Positions 40,413 to 40,669 of a stretch of 40,669 nt of DNA are shown piece after piece. The stretch is from Pseudomonadota bacterium (GTDB taxonomy: Bacteria > Bdellovibrionota_C > UBA2361 > OMII01): positions 1-40,669 of the forward strand of contig JAIXQT010000155.1 in NCBI GenBank assembly GCA_027485595.1, written 5' to 3'. The position numbers and the translations under genes were made by a program. Each line of letters starts with the position of its first letter. Position 1 is the first letter of the stretch. The notes under the pieces were generated by a model, which saw only the letters and a program-made list of their open reading frames with translations, ran no database searches and was not told the origin of the DNA.

Positions 40413-40669
40413 CTACTTATCCATGAAACCGCGTAGCCTCTTGCTTCGGCTAGGGTGGCGCAGCTTACGGAGCGCTTTCGCCTCAATCTGACGGATACGC
40501 TCTCGGGTAACGTCGAAGTTCTGCCCTACCTCTTCCAAGGTGTGGTCACTCTTCTCGCCGATACCAAAACGCATTCGCAGCACCTTCTCTTCACGAGGTG
40601 TAAGGGTCGCGAGAACCTTACGGGTCTGCTCTTGAAGATTCATGTTCACTACAGCGTTCGCCGGCGAAA
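40413..40669 (-). CDS. rpoD: primary sigma factor RpoD, C-terminal end (partial)
   Basis: The frame is open to the window edge. The 85 visible residues are sigma region 4: [69 protein letters not shown]. This is the -35-recognising helix-turn-helix ([23 protein letters not shown]) of the housekeeping sigma factor, in a proteobacterial form. The residues before it, [11 protein letters not shown], continue the RpoD sequence, so the GTG and ATG codons at 40649 and 40643 are internal. Only the 3' end is present. Confidence 0.96.
   Translation of the reverse strand, partial: SPANAVVNMNLQEQTRKVLATLTPREEKVLRMRFGIGEKSDHTLEEVGQNFDVTRERIRQIEAKALRKLRHPSRSKRLRGFMDK

Overview
The window is a chromosomal segment of about 40.7 kb from a Gram-negative, flagellated, respiring bacterium. 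Outer-membrane-type lipoproteins, a SPOR-domain protein, flagellin, a proteobacterial-type RpoD region 4 and a complex I operon all point that way. Gene content and order (argS-like gene followed by a SPOR gene, dapA-dapB, prmA beside trxA, FadI-like thiolase) look deltaproteobacterial in the broad sense (Bdellovibrionota, Myxococcota, SAR324-like). No rRNA or marker gene fixes the lineage, so this is inference. Most genes lie on the minus strand with tight spacing; seven plus-strand genes interrupt them. I saw no tRNA, rRNA, CRISPR array, prophage or transposase.

Layout, left to right. 1-2211 (minus): the N-terminus of an SMC ATPase cut by the window edge, then pgsA and an exported lytic transglycosylase that share an 8-bp overlap. 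2698-4409: a lone flagellin gene (minus) and a glycine-zipper lipoprotein (plus). 4485-6711 (minus): a FadI-like thiolase and a radical-SAM-like protein without an iron-sulphur cluster motif. 7104-9721 (plus): trxA with a textbook terminator, prmA and a zinc-less MDR oxidoreductase. 9816-14496 (minus): purH, purD, a small exported protein and a divergent glycerol-3-phosphate-dehydrogenase-like flavoprotein in one operon. 14779-20909 (minus): dcd, cca, a catalytically dead ArgS-like protein, a SPOR protein and a membrane PP2C phosphatase with a long coiled-coil tail. 21157-21990 (plus): a small membrane protein and a TPR protein. 22076-23266 (minus): a GT87-like membrane glycosyltransferase. 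23449-34484 (minus): nuoC-D-E-G-H-J-K-L-M-N. 34725-35030 (plus): a winged-helix protein with a strong promoter. 35081-37513 (minus): an HPt protein, an acyl-CoA dehydrogenase and an IclR-type regulator. 37771-39425 (minus): dapB and dapA. 39797-40669 (minus): an FN3-like lipoprotein and the 3' end of rpoD.

Functionally this is mostly housekeeping: phospholipid and purine synthesis, diaminopimelate/lysine synthesis, tRNA 3'-end maintenance, dUTP supply, respiration and beta-oxidation. The ten-gene nuo operon lacks nuoA, nuoB, nuoF and nuoI, so complex I must be completed from elsewhere.

The unusual items are inside otherwise ordinary operons: an acidic insertion in the SMC head, the cluster-less SPL-like protein, the pseudo-arginyl-tRNA synthetase next to cca, the PP2C/coiled-coil protein, and two intergenic palindromic elements at 8450-8548 and 39648-39753 that share ACGTGAA and ACGTTTACG cores and look like members of a dispersed repeat family. 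I see no obvious new defence or mobile system.
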